Part shown: one piece after another, positions 27,732-37,144 of the stretch
Layout: each line of letters begins with the position of its first letter
Numbering within the stretch: the first letter of the stretch is position 1
Assembly: GCA_022774085.1 (NCBI GenBank)
Contig: JALFNZ010000150.1
Location: 1 to 43,484, forward strand
Direction: 5' to 3'
DNA length: 43,484 nt
Source: Bacteroidales bacterium
Lineage (GTDB): Bacteria; Bacteroidota; Bacteroidia; Bacteroidales; UBA932
Notes under the pieces: model-generated
Seen by the model: only the letters and a program-made list of their open reading frames with translations
Database searches by the model: none
Told to the model about the DNA's origin: nothing
Made by a program: the position numbers and the translations under genes

Positions 27732-29519
27732 ATGAAGAATACCAGAAATTTTTGCATCATTGCCCATATTGACCACGGTAAAAGTACCTTGGCCGACAGG
27801 ATGCTTGAAATAACCAATACTCTGACAGCCAGGGATATGGAGAATCAGGTCCTTGATTCGATGGATTTGGAGAAGGAAAAAGGTATCACCATCAAGAGCC
27901 ATGCTATCCAGATGGATTACGTCCACAACGGACAGCCTTATGTGCTTAACCTTATCGATACTCCGGGACATGTCGATTTCTCATACGAGGTTTCAAGGGC
28001 GATTGCCTCTTGTGAAGGAGCGCTCCTTGTCGTGGATGCGACCCAGGGAATACAGGCTCAGACCATATCGAACCTGTATCTTGCTCTGGAGCACGACCTT
28101 GAAATCATACCAGTTCTCAACAAAATCGATGTTGATTCGGCAATGGTCGATGTCGTGACTGATCAGGTGGTTGACTTGCTGGGATGCAAGCCCGAGGATG
28201 TTCTTCTGGCTTCAGGCAAGACAGGACAGGGTGTAAAAGAAGTGCTTGATGCAATCGTTGCAAGGGTACCTGCCCCGAAGGGTGATCCCGATGCACCTCT
28301 TCAGGCCCTCATTTTCGACTCTGTCTTCAATTCCTTCCGAGGAATCATTGCCTACTTCAAAGTTGTCAACGGCTCCATCCGTCCAGGTGACAAAGTAAAA
28401 TTTTTCAGTACCGGCAAGGAATATGTCGCCGATGAAATAGGAGTGCTGAAAATGAAAATGTGCCCGAGGGATGAAATACCATGCGGAAGCGTGGGATATA
28501 TAATTTCCGGTATCAAGACTGCCGTCGAAGTCAGGGTGGGAGATACCATCACTCATGTCGCCCAGCCGTGCAAGGAGGCCATTGCGGGATTTGAAGAAGT
28601 CAAACCTATGGTCTTTGCAGGTATGTATCCTGTTGAGACTGACCAATATGAAGAGCTTCGCTCTTCGCTTGAAAAATTCCAGCTGAACGACGCCTCTTTC
28701 GTATTCGAGCCGGAGTCCTCCCTTGCCCTTGGTTTCGGCTTCCGGTGCGGATTCCTCGGCCTTCTTCACCTTGAAATTGTTCAGGAAAGGCTTTTCAGGG
28801 AATTCAACATGGATGTCATCACCACCGTGCCTAACGTTTCTTATAAGGTATATACGACTCAGGGAGAATGTCTCGACGTCCATAATCCGTCAGGACTCCC
28901 GCCTGCAACTCTTATTGAACATATTGAAGAACCGTACATCAGGGCGCAGGTTATCTCAAAGGCAGATTACTACGGTCCTATCATGAAACTCTGTCTTGAC
29001 AAGAGGGGAGTGCTCATTAACCAGCATTACCTTACATCCGACAGGCTTGAGCTTACATACGAAATGCCGCTTTCGGAGATTGTCTTTGATTTTTATGACA
29101 AACTCAAGTCCATTTCCAAAGGCTATGCATCATTCGACTACCATGTCGTCGGTTTCAAGGAAGCAAAACTTGTCAAACTTGACATATTGCTCAACGGAGA
29201 CCCTGCGGATGCCCTGTCAACCCTCATCCATGCAGACCACGCTTATGATTTCGGACGCAAGATGTGCGAAAAACTGAAGGAACTCATTCCACGTCAGCAG
29301 TTCGACATCGCAATTCAGGCTGCAGTCGGAGCCAAGATTATCGCAAGGGAAACTGTAAAGGCTGTACGCAAGGATGTAACGGCAAAATGTTATGGTGGAG
29401 ATATCACCCGAAAGAGAAAACTTCTTGAGAAACAGAAACAGGGAAAGAAAAGAATGAGGCAGATTGGTACCGTCGAAGTTCCTCAGAGTGCATTCATGGC
29501 AGTCCTTAAGCTTGACTGA
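27732..29519 (+). CDS. lepA: Elongation factor 4 (LepA)
   Basis: Start at [49 protein letters not shown]; LepA C-terminus [40 protein letters not shown]. Confidence 0.97.
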   Translation: MKNTRNFCIIAHIDHGKSTLADRMLEITNTLTARDMENQVLDSMDLEKEKGITIKSHAIQMDYVHNGQPYVLNLIDTPGHVDFSYEVSRAIASCEGALLVVDATQGIQAQTISNLYLALEHDLEIIPVLNKIDVDSAMVDVVTDQVVDLLGCKPEDVLLASGKTGQGVKEVLDAIVARVPAPKGDPDAPLQALIFDSVFNSFRGIIAYFKVVNGSIRPGDKVKFFSTGKEYVADEIGVLKMKMCPRDEIPCGSVGYIISGIKTAVEVRVGDTITHVAQPCKEAIAGFEEVKPMVFAGMYPVETDQYEELRSSLEKFQLNDASFVFEPESSLALGFGFRCGFLGLLHLEIVQERLFREFNMDVITTVPNVSYKVYTTQGECLDVHNPSGLPPATLIEHIEEPYIRAQVISKADYYGPIMKLCLDKRGVLINQHYLTSDRLELTYEMPLSEIVFDFYDKLKSISKGYASFDYHVVGFKEAKLVKLDILLNGDPADALSTLIHADHAYDFGRKMCEKLKELIPRQQFDIAIQAAVGAKIIARETVKAVRKDVTAKCYGGDITRKRKLLEKQKQGKKRMRQIGTVEVPQSAFMAVLKLD

Positions 29520-29530
29520 TTACCAAAAAT

Positions 29531-29561
29531 AAAAAGGGAAACCGTCACGGCTTCCCTTTTT
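29531..29561 (+). terminator. Rho-independent terminator of lepA
   Basis: aaaaagggaa-accgtcacggc-ttcccttttt hairpin. Confidence 0.8.
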
Positions 29562-29676
29562 ATATACCCCATTTTTATTGAGGCCTCTCTGTCGAATCCA
29601 GGAATGGAATTGCACACATTTTCGAGATATCCTGTATTCGCAGAAAGAGACGAATAAGATTCTTAACCGGGGACAA

Positions 29677-29787
29677 ATGTCGGCCATTTCATGTTTTGAA
29701 AGGTTGTTGAGTTTGTTGTTTTTAATGTTGTTTTACATTGTGGTTGTTGTTTTACTGGTAGTTTTATATAATTTTCGAGCTTTATGA
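29677..29787 (+). CDS. Candidate small membrane protein (36 aa)
   Basis: MSAISCFERLLSLLFLMLFYIVVVVLLVVLYNFRAL; one strongly hydrophobic segment; stop TGA overlaps the menA ATG (ATGA). Confidence 0.35.
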   Translation: MSAISCFERLLSLLFLMLFYIVVVVLLVVLYNFRAL

Positions 29788-30689
29788 GTAATCGACTATT
29801 CTTTTCTATGCTTCGTCTTCGAACAGTTCCTTTGTCACTGTCGGGAGTTTTTCTGGGCATCATGCTTGCTGCGGCAGACTATCATATAAATTATATGGCA
29901 GCACTATTCACGGTGCTTACTGCAGCATGCCTTCAGATTCTTTCCAATGTAAGCAATGAACTCGGGGACTTTCAGCATGGCACAGTGTCAGGACAAGGAC
30001 GTGAATGTTCGACATCTCTTTCAGACGGTACGATTGACCAGAGCTGTTTGGAGCGCATGGTCAAACTTTGGGTCGCCCTATCGGTCATCAGCGGGCTTGT
30101 CATGATATATTTCTCTTTCAATACTCTGTTTTCCCTGGATTCATTCGTTCTGATGATAGTGGGATTTCTTGCAATCAAGGCCGCCAAGAAATATACTCTG
30201 GGAAAGAATCCATATGGTTACAGAGGATTAGGTGATTTGTATGTGTTCGTCTTTTTCGGGCTCGTATCGGTTATAGGTGCCTTTTTCGTCTGCACACATT
30301 CATTTGGCACATGGATGATGCTCCTTCCTGCCATGTCAATAGGATTCTTCAGCATGGCAGTCCTGAATGTCAACAATTTAAGAGATATGGAAACAGACAG
30401 GCTTAGCAGGGTCACTGTAGCAATCAAGCTTGGTGAGCAGGGTGCCAAGGTTTATCAGACTTCGCTTATAGTTGCAGGCTGGACATGCATGGCAGTATAT
30501 GCCGGACTGAGGTTCTTCGATCCGTGGCATTTCCTTTTCGTGGGCACTCTGCCCCTCTTCGCTGCTCATTTGGCTATAGTATGGAAAAACAAGGGCAAAG
30601 CCCTTGACAAGGCCCTGCCCATGCTTGTGATTTCCACTTTCCTGTTCTCCGTCCTTTCTGGAGCCGGATTTCTGATTTACCTTATTTGA
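29784..30689 (+). CDS. menA: 1,4-dihydroxy-2-naphthoate polyprenyltransferase
   Basis: 301 aa UbiA-type; NVSNELGDFQHGTVSGQGR and NVNNLRDMETDRLSRVTVAIKLG motifs. Confidence 0.92.
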   Translation: MSNRLFFSMLRLRTVPLSLSGVFLGIMLAAADYHINYMAALFTVLTAACLQILSNVSNELGDFQHGTVSGQGRECSTSLSDGTIDQSCLERMVKLWVALSVISGLVMIYFSFNTLFSLDSFVLMIVGFLAIKAAKKYTLGKNPYGYRGLGDLYVFVFFGLVSVIGAFFVCTHSFGTWMMLLPAMSIGFFSMAVLNVNNLRDMETDRLSRVTVAIKLGEQGAKVYQTSLIVAGWTCMAVYAGLRFFDPWHFLFVGTLPLFAAHLAIVWKNKGKALDKALPMLVISTFLFSVLSGAGFLIYLI

Positions 30690-31422
30690 TACCTGTGTAT
30701 AGGCGGCAGATACCGAATGTGAGAGCTTTATGTCTGACTGACTTGAATCCTGCGGCACGCAGCATCTCCTGGAATTCCTTCGGTCCAGGAAAGTTCAGGA
30801 CGGATGCAGGAAGATAGGTGTAAGCGCTTCTTTTACCTGAAATCTTGCCTCCTACAAGAGGTAACAATTTGGTAAAATACAGTTTATAGATATTTCTGAT
30901 TATCTTGTTTGAAGGTACGGAAAGCTCAAGGATGACTACTTTACCGTCACTTTTGAGAGTTCGGTACATTTCCTTCAGACCCCTGTCCAGATGCTCGAAG
31001 TTCCTTACTCCGAAGCCTGCCGAAATGCGGTCGAAATAATTGTCCGGATAAGGAAGCCTCTCACAGTCTCCCTGAACAAGTTCGACGCTTACGCTCTCTC
31101 CATCCTTGCTGAGACCGGCCTTGGCAAGCTTTTTCCTTCCGACCCTCATCATTCCTTCAGAAATGTCAATTCCTGTTATCACAGTGTGGACATCTGAGTC
31201 ATATTCCCTTTTGAGCATGGCCTTGCGTGCAATCGCAATCGTGAAATCTCCGGTTCCACAAGCCACATCGAGGATTCTCTGAGGCTTGTCTGTATCAACA
31301 ATTTCCATGACCGCCTTTTTCCTCCACCTTTTGTCAATATCCATAGAAAGAAGATGGTTGAGGTAGTCATATTCAGGAGCGATGGAATCGAACATGTCCT
31401 GGATTTTCTCTTTTTTTGCCAT
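30682..31422 (-). CDS. menG: Demethylmenaquinone methyltransferase (UbiE/MenG)
   Basis: 246 aa; MFDSIAPEYDYLNHLLSMDIDKRWRKKAV, DVACGTGDFTIAIA, FGVRNFEHLDRGLKEMYRTLK. Confidence 0.94.
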   Translation of the reverse strand: MAKKEKIQDMFDSIAPEYDYLNHLLSMDIDKRWRKKAVMEIVDTDKPQRILDVACGTGDFTIAIARKAMLKREYDSDVHTVITGIDISEGMMRVGRKKLAKAGLSKDGESVSVELVQGDCERLPYPDNYFDRISAGFGVRNFEHLDRGLKEMYRTLKSDGKVVILELSVPSNKIIRNIYKLYFTKLLPLVGGKISGKRSAYTYLPASVLNFPGPKEFQEMLRAAGFKSVRHKALTFGICRLYTGIK

Positions 31423-31443
31423 GGTTATCTGTCTTTTAACGGT

Positions 31444-31692
31444 TTATGGCACAGGATCATACCCGCTTCCACCCCATGGGTGGCAACGCAGCAGCCTGCG
31501 GATTGTCAGATATGCGCCCTTGAACGGGCCGTGTTTTCTGAATGCCTCGAGGGCATATTGTGAGCATGTCGGTGTGAATCTGCAGCTGGGCGGTTTCAGC
31601 GGAGAAATGCAGACTTGATAGAATCTGATAAGGACGACAAACGGAAATATGGCGGCCTTTCTAAAATAATGTATGAGTCGGTCAGTATCCAT
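31444..31692 (-). CDS. yidD: Membrane protein insertion efficiency factor YidD
   Basis: 82 aa; [61 protein letters not shown]. Confidence 0.95.
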   Translation of the reverse strand: MDTDRLIHYFRKAAIFPFVVLIRFYQVCISPLKPPSCRFTPTCSQYALEAFRKHGPFKGAYLTIRRLLRCHPWGGSGYDPVP

Positions 31693-31694
31693 GA

Positions 31695-32090
31695 TTATTT
31701 CACCATTTTGTCTTCTGATACATTTGATGAAACCTTGGAGAGTTTTCCAATTATCTGATTTACAGCCTCATGGATAACTGCGTATTCATGGATTTCCTTT
31801 GTCGAATATGTCATCAGGATGTCGAAATGCTTGTCGCAGAGCAAATGTTTCTGCAAACGCCAGCTTTCCCTGATTCTTCTCTTCAGAAGGTTGCGCCTGA
31901 CCGCTCTTTTGAAAAACTTCTTTGGTACAGACACCAGCAGGCGGTTGCAGCTGCTCTCATGATTTTCAATCCAGCAGTACCTGAGACATCCGGCACCACC
32001 ACGCTTTCCCTTGGCAAGAAGCTTTTCTATATTCGTCTTGCCGCAAAGTTTTTCTTCCTTGGAGAAAGTATGGCGGATATTGTCGTCCAT
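31695..32090 (-). CDS. rnpA: Ribonuclease P protein component
   Basis: [50 protein letters not shown]. Start set at MDDNIRHTF to avoid overlap with hemD. Confidence 0.9.
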   Translation of the reverse strand: MDDNIRHTFSKEEKLCGKTNIEKLLAKGKRGGAGCLRYCWIENHESSCNRLLVSVPKKFFKRAVRRNLLKRRIRESWRLQKHLLCDKHFDILMTYSTKEIHEYAVIHEAVNQIIGKLSKVSSNVSEDKMVK

Positions 32091-32094
32091 CCGA

Positions 32095-32841
32095 TTAATT
32101 ATTGTTCTTTGAAAGATATATCTCAAGTGCCTTGGCAACGGAAGGAGCTTCATGTGTAGGAGCCGAAATCTCGATTTTCAGACCGGCATCCTCCATAGGC
32201 TTGATGATTGACTTTCCGTAAGCCACGAATCTGATATCACCCTGCTCAAATTCGGGATGATTCTCATAAAGCGATTTGACATCAGCAGGGTTGAACATTA
32301 CAACCATGTCGAAATCATTGAAATTCACATCTTTAAGGTTTTGTGACACCGGCTTTACGAAAACAGCAGTCTCGTATGAGAGACTCTGTGTTTCGAAAAT
32401 GCGTGTCACAGCATCCTTGGTCGAAGACTCGGATGTTGCAATAAGGAAAGACTCATCTTTATGTTTGTTGCCGATGAGGTTAAGAATCGATGAAGGTGTG
32501 CCGTCACCGAAGAATATTTTGCGTTTCCTGTAAACGATGTGTTTCTGAAGGTAGTTTGCAACCGCTTCAGTGGTGCAGAAATACTTCATTGTCTCCGGGA
32601 CTTTCACACGCAGTTCTTCACATAGCTGGAAAAAGGCATCTATTGTCGTACGGGCTGAAAAGATTATAGCCGTATGGTCCAGAATATTAATCCTTTGTGT
32701 GCGGAACTCTCTTGAGCTCAACGGCTCCATTTTGAAAAAAGGCTTGAAAGTGAATTCCACGCCAAATTTTGCCGCAATGTTGTCGTAAGGTGAAGCCGTC
32801 ATCGGCTGCTGCTGAGAAATCAGAATCTTTTTTACGCTCAT
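32095..32841 (-). CDS. hemD: Uroporphyrinogen-III synthase
   Basis: 248 aa; divergent HemD fold-type sequence (ISQQQPMTASPYDNIAAKFGVEFTF, AIIFSARTTIDAFFQL) in the usual Bacteroidota context next to a DUF4271 protein. Confidence 0.8.
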   Translation of the reverse strand: MSVKKILISQQQPMTASPYDNIAAKFGVEFTFKPFFKMEPLSSREFRTQRINILDHTAIIFSARTTIDAFFQLCEELRVKVPETMKYFCTTEAVANYLQKHIVYRKRKIFFGDGTPSSILNLIGNKHKDESFLIATSESSTKDAVTRIFETQSLSYETAVFVKPVSQNLKDVNFNDFDMVVMFNPADVKSLYENHPEFEQGDIRFVAYGKSIIKPMEDAGLKIEISAPTHEAPSVAKALEIYLSKNNN

Positions 32842-32849
32842 TTTTTATC

Positions 32850-33590
32850 TCAAAAAATAAAATGGGTCGCCAACAAAATCCCCGTCGGCATTAATTCAAG
32901 GGCGCAAAGGTACAAAAAAGCTGCGAAAACTGAATAAGATGAAACAAAAATTTGAAACTCTCGAAAGATTGCAAATAAATATGTAGCCCCTGTAAGCCAG
33001 AGCAGAATCTCTTTTGTAAGACTGTCCCGGACTGAAATGAACTCGCTTACTCCGCCTACACAGAGAAGAAGCAAGGTTATCAGGATGAAATATGTGAACA
33101 TTGATTTGCATCCTGTTACATAGCTTTTGTCAGATTGCTTCTTCGGCCTGCAAAAAAACGCAGTAATCAGCCTCAACGATCCATATATTATAAAAGTACC
33201 GATAACTATCAGGATTCTCATTGATTCCCCCATCCCATCCATATATGAAGGGTAAAACAAGTCGAAATGCTCCACAATCAGGCAGAACGGTATGACCAAT
33301 GCCAGGGCAATGGCGTTCCTGTCCCTGCTCAGTTTGACGCTGGCCTCAAGGTTTATGCTTTCCTTCCATCTCATAACGCATGCGATGAGAGAAGGATATA
33401 CATTGACTATCTTCCTGAGAATCAGCAGGATGATAAAAAGTGAAACACATGCCAGTATTTCAAGTGCAAGACTCTGGTTTCCTTGAGCCATTGGCTCTGC
33501 CACAGGTTGGGATGGAAGGACAAGGGTACTTTGCGTGAATGCACTGTCCACAGGCATGACAAGGTTATATGTCAGACTGTCCTGCTGCAT
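32850..33590 (-). CDS. DUF4271 domain-containing membrane protein
   Basis: 246 aa, multiple TM segments, adjacent upstream of hemD. Confidence 0.65.
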   Translation of the reverse strand: MQQDSLTYNLVMPVDSAFTQSTLVLPSQPVAEPMAQGNQSLALEILACVSLFIILLILRKIVNVYPSLIACVMRWKESINLEASVKLSRDRNAIALALVIPFCLIVEHFDLFYPSYMDGMGESMRILIVIGTFIIYGSLRLITAFFCRPKKQSDKSYVTGCKSMFTYFILITLLLLCVGGVSEFISVRDSLTKEILLWLTGATYLFAIFREFQIFVSSYSVFAAFLYLCALELMPTGILLATHFIF

Positions 33591-33591
33591 G

Positions 33592-33936
33592 TCAGTTGCC
33601 TCGTTTTGCCTTGTATCCCATTTCGTTCAGCAGAGCTGTAACCCTGTCCCTGAAATCTCCCTGAATGGTGATTTCCCCGTTTTTAGCACTTCCTCCCACT
33701 CCGCACTTGACTTTCAGGGTACGGCCAAGTTCTGCGAGGTCATCCTCGCTGCCTACGAATCCGCTCACTAACGTGACTTGCTTTCCACCCCTGCATTTGC
33801 GGTCGATGGATACTGTCAGACGTTGTTTTGAAGGCTCCAGGGTCTGGGGCTCCTCTGTTTTTTCTTCTTCATATTTGAAATCAGGATTGGTCGAGAACAC
33901 CACTCCCAGTCTTTTTTTCCAATCATTATCTGCCAT
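33592..33936 (-). CDS. yciH: SUI1/eIF1-like translation initiation factor family protein
   Basis: 114 aa; RLTVSIDRKCRGGKQVTLVSGFVGSEDDLAELGRTLKVKCGVGGSAKNGEITIQGDFRDRVTALL. Confidence 0.93.
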   Translation of the reverse strand: MADNDWKKRLGVVFSTNPDFKYEEEKTEEPQTLEPSKQRLTVSIDRKCRGGKQVTLVSGFVGSEDDLAELGRTLKVKCGVGGSAKNGEITIQGDFRDRVTALLNEMGYKAKRGN

Positions 33937-33971
33937 ATCAAAGTCCTGAAGGATGAATCAAACGAAATATT

Positions 33972-34004
33972 TTTGCAAATATAGACAATATCATTGTATA
34001 TTTG
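33972..34004 (+). promoter_or_regulatory. Predicted Bacteroidota-type promoter of the DUF2723 gene
   Basis: TTTG (33972-33975), N21, TATATTTG (33997-34004), 36 bp upstream of the ATG at 34041. Confidence 0.6.
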
Positions 34005-34040
34005 CTTGTTTGAACGTAATATGAACCATAGAGAAAAGTA

Positions 34041-37000
34041 ATGGATAAGAAAAAATTCAATTTTTGGAACAGAATAGTCGCTCTGGTTGTCTTTGTGGTA
34101 TCGGCTGTGACATATCTGCTCACAATTGAGCCGACAGCCTCTTTCTGGGATTGCGGCGAATTCATAGCATCATCATATAAACTCGAAGTGGGACACCCCC
34201 CTGGAAACCCTGTGTTCCAGCTGTTTGCGAGAATATTCACCATATTCACCGACGGTGCCCATGCCGCTGTTGCGGTCAATGCCATGAGTGCGCTTTGCTC
34301 GGCTCTGACCATTTTCTTACTCTATCTGACCATCGTCTTCCTTGCCAAAAGGCTGTTCAAGCCATCCGAAGACGGTACTTGGAAGGCTTCTTCTGCCATT
34401 GCCATTTTCGGCAGCGGTGCCGTAGGAGCTCTCGCATATTGCTTCAGTGACACATTCTGGTTCTCTGCCGTTGAAGGTGAAGTATATGCGATGTCGTCCC
34501 TTTTCACTGCCCTTGTTTTCTGGGCAATGACAAAATGGTATGAGCAGGCAGGCTCCCCTTACGCAAACAGATGGATCGTGTTGATTTCTTTCCTGATGGG
34601 ACTTTCAATCGGAATCCACCTTCTGAACCTGCTGGCTATTCCGGCCCTTGTCTTCCTATATTATTATAAGAAGAGGGAAGACGGACATTATTCTTTCTGG
34701 GAATATGTGAAGATTTTTGCTATTTCCTGCATTATCCTTGCGATTGTCCTTTTCGGCATCATACCATATCTTCCGAAGGCGGCAGCCTATACCGACCTGT
34801 TCTTCGTGAATATGCTTGGGCTTCCGTTCAACAGCGGTGCGGCATTTTTCATGATTGTGCTCCTTGCCCTTTGCTTCTGGGGCCTCTTCGAGACCATGAA
34901 AAGAGGCAAGGCATTGGCTAATACCGTTTTATTGTGCTTTACGACCATCGTCATCGGATTTTCCCTTTTCTCGATTGTCATCATACGTTCAAATGCCAAG
35001 ACTCCTACCAACGAGTATCAGCCTGACAATGCTTTCACGCTCATCCGTTATCTGAGTCGTGAACAGTATGGAAGCACGCCTCTGATTTACGGCCAGTATT
35101 TCGATGCTCCTTATGATATCGAGACTACAAAATACTGGACACCCCTGGGAGACAAATATATAAAGGCAGACGGTCCCGGTGAGATTAAATACGAATCTTC
35201 CGGAAAAATGCTTTTCCCGAGAATGTGGTCGAATTCCGATCCTAAATATGTGGCTTTCTATGAGTCATACATGAACGGAGGCGGAAAGAAAGTCGCAGGC
35301 GCAGAGCATAAGAAGCCGACTTTCTGGCAGAACCTCAGTTTCTTCTTCGACTACCAGATGAACTGGATGTACTGGCGCTATTTCATGTGGAACTTTGCCG
35401 GCAGGCAGAATGACATCCACAGCCCTTCCCCTGGTGACATCATGGCCGGCAACTGGGAATGCGGAATTCCTGTCATTGACCAGATACGCCTCGGTGACCA
35501 GAGTGATGCTCCGGATTTCCTGAAAGACAACAAGGGCAAGAACCACTATTTCCTTCTTCCTCTGATTCTTGGTCTGATTGGCCTCTTCTTTCAGTTTGCA
35601 AAGGACAAGAGAGGCAGCTGGCTCACCTTTCTGCTCTTTTTCATGACCGGAATTGCCATCGTGCTCTATCTCAACCAGCCTCCATATCAGGTCAGGGAGA
35701 GGGATTATGCCTATGCCGGATCATTCTATGCCTTTTCAATCTGGATCGGTCTTGCAGTCGCTGCAATATATACTTGGATCATGGACCTTGTTTCCCGTAA
35801 GGGCAATGCTGAAAAGGCCGGTGTCCCTGCAGCTGCAGCTGTTTCCGTCGTGCTTATGGGCGTACCTGTGCTGATGGCTTGCCAGAACTGGGACGACCAC
35901 AACAGAAGCAACCGACGTACCGCCGTGGAGATGGCGACCAATTACCTTAATTCGGTGGGAGAGAATGGAATACTCGTGACACATGGGGATAATGACACCT
36001 TCCCTCTTTGGTACGCTCAGGAGGTGGAGGGTATCCGTACCGATGTCCGCATCGTCAATACCTCCCTTTTGGGAACAGACTGGCATATTGACCAGATGAA
36101 ATATGCCGTGAATGAGTCTGCCCCTCTGCCTCTGTCCGTGGGAGCGGAGCAGTATCTGTATGGTACCAATGATTTTGTATATATCTATGATACAAGAGAA
36201 TCGGTCTATGCTCTGTCCGATGTGATGATGGTGTTCAAGCACCCGGATGCAAAACTTCCGCTTACAAGCGGGAAGAAGGTGGACTATATCATGTCCCGCA
36301 AATTCACAATCCCAGTCAATAAGGAGAATGTCATCAAATATGGAATCCTCGACGAGAAATATGCTGACATGATTCCGGAAGAGATTATTCTCAGCATTCC
36401 TCAGGACAAGGATTATCTGACCAAACCGGAGCTCTTCATGCTCGATTTGCTGTCAAATTATCAGTGGGACCGTCCTATCAATCTTCTGAGCATGGGTGGT
36501 GACATCAATATAGGCATCAAGGATTATCTGATGTATGAAGGATTCTCATACAAATTCGTTCCGGTCAAGAACAGGATGAAACGGGATGACATCGGTTTCG
36601 CGGATCCGGAAGACCTCTATAACAAGATGATGAATGTCTTCAAATGGGATGCCCTGAAGAGGAATGACTACTTTGTTGATTATCAGAACTATTATACATT
36701 CTGTGGAGTCCTTTCACAGAGGCAGGTTTTCGTCAATGCCGCTAAGGAAATGCTCAAGATAGGTGATAAGGAAAGGGCAGAAAGATTGCTTGACAAGTGC
36801 ATGGAGTGCGTTCCTGAAGAAGTATATCCATTGGACATCTCGTACATGGGCTTCTCCAACGAGTTCATGGTCATCGACCTGATTGACCTCTATTATATGT
36901 GCGGCCGGAATGAAACGGCTCTGGAGCTCTCGAAACGCTTCGTGGAGAAAATCATGCAGTCAACCTATTTCTACCTGCAGTATTATGACTATGCCAAACA

Positions 37001-37124
37001 TGAGTTCGACATCTGCTATAACTGCCTGCAGTATTTGGCAGAACTATCCGACGAGAATGGCAATGCTCAGTTCGGCACGGAAATCCGCGACCGCTTCAAC
37101 TCCCTCCTCGACCTGGCGGAATAG
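34041..37124 (+). CDS. DUF2723 family integral membrane protein (PMT/GT39-like)
   Basis: 1027 aa; N-terminal VTYLLTIEPTASFWDCGEFIASSYKLEVGHPPGNPVFQLFARIF, many TM segments, soluble C-terminal region. Confidence 0.85.
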   Translation: MDKKKFNFWNRIVALVVFVVSAVTYLLTIEPTASFWDCGEFIASSYKLEVGHPPGNPVFQLFARIFTIFTDGAHAAVAVNAMSALCSALTIFLLYLTIVFLAKRLFKPSEDGTWKASSAIAIFGSGAVGALAYCFSDTFWFSAVEGEVYAMSSLFTALVFWAMTKWYEQAGSPYANRWIVLISFLMGLSIGIHLLNLLAIPALVFLYYYKKREDGHYSFWEYVKIFAISCIILAIVLFGIIPYLPKAAAYTDLFFVNMLGLPFNSGAAFFMIVLLALCFWGLFETMKRGKALANTVLLCFTTIVIGFSLFSIVIIRSNAKTPTNEYQPDNAFTLIRYLSREQYGSTPLIYGQYFDAPYDIETTKYWTPLGDKYIKADGPGEIKYESSGKMLFPRMWSNSDPKYVAFYESYMNGGGKKVAGAEHKKPTFWQNLSFFFDYQMNWMYWRYFMWNFAGRQNDIHSPSPGDIMAGNWECGIPVIDQIRLGDQSDAPDFLKDNKGKNHYFLLPLILGLIGLFFQFAKDKRGSWLTFLLFFMTGIAIVLYLNQPPYQVRERDYAYAGSFYAFSIWIGLAVAAIYTWIMDLVSRKGNAEKAGVPAAAAVSVVLMGVPVLMACQNWDDHNRSNRRTAVEMATNYLNSVGENGILVTHGDNDTFPLWYAQEVEGIRTDVRIVNTSLLGTDWHIDQMKYAVNESAPLPLSVGAEQYLYGTNDFVYIYDTRESVYALSDVMMVFKHPDAKLPLTSGKKVDYIMSRKFTIPVNKENVIKYGILDEKYADMIPEEIILSIPQDKDYLTKPELFMLDLLSNYQWDRPINLLSMGGDINIGIKDYLMYEGFSYKFVPVKNRMKRDDIGFADPEDLYNKMMNVFKWDALKRNDYFVDYQNYYTFCGVLSQRQVFVNAAKEMLKIGDKERAERLLDKCMECVPEEVYPLDISYMGFSNEFMVIDLIDLYYMCGRNETALELSKRFVEKIMQSTYFYLQYYDYAKHEFDICYNCLQYLAELSDENGNAQFGTEIRDRFNSLLDLAE

Positions 37125-37144
37125 CAAGGGGAGGGAGCAGAAGT

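Noticed and set aside
28212-28883. 223-aa minus-strand ORF
   Set aside because: Antisense to lepA.
27597-29519. 640-aa version of LepA and 343-aa version of the transketolase N-subunit (26786-27817)
   Set aside because: Both extensions cross the shared divergent promoter region and overlap each other; starts at 27732 and 27631 fit the families.
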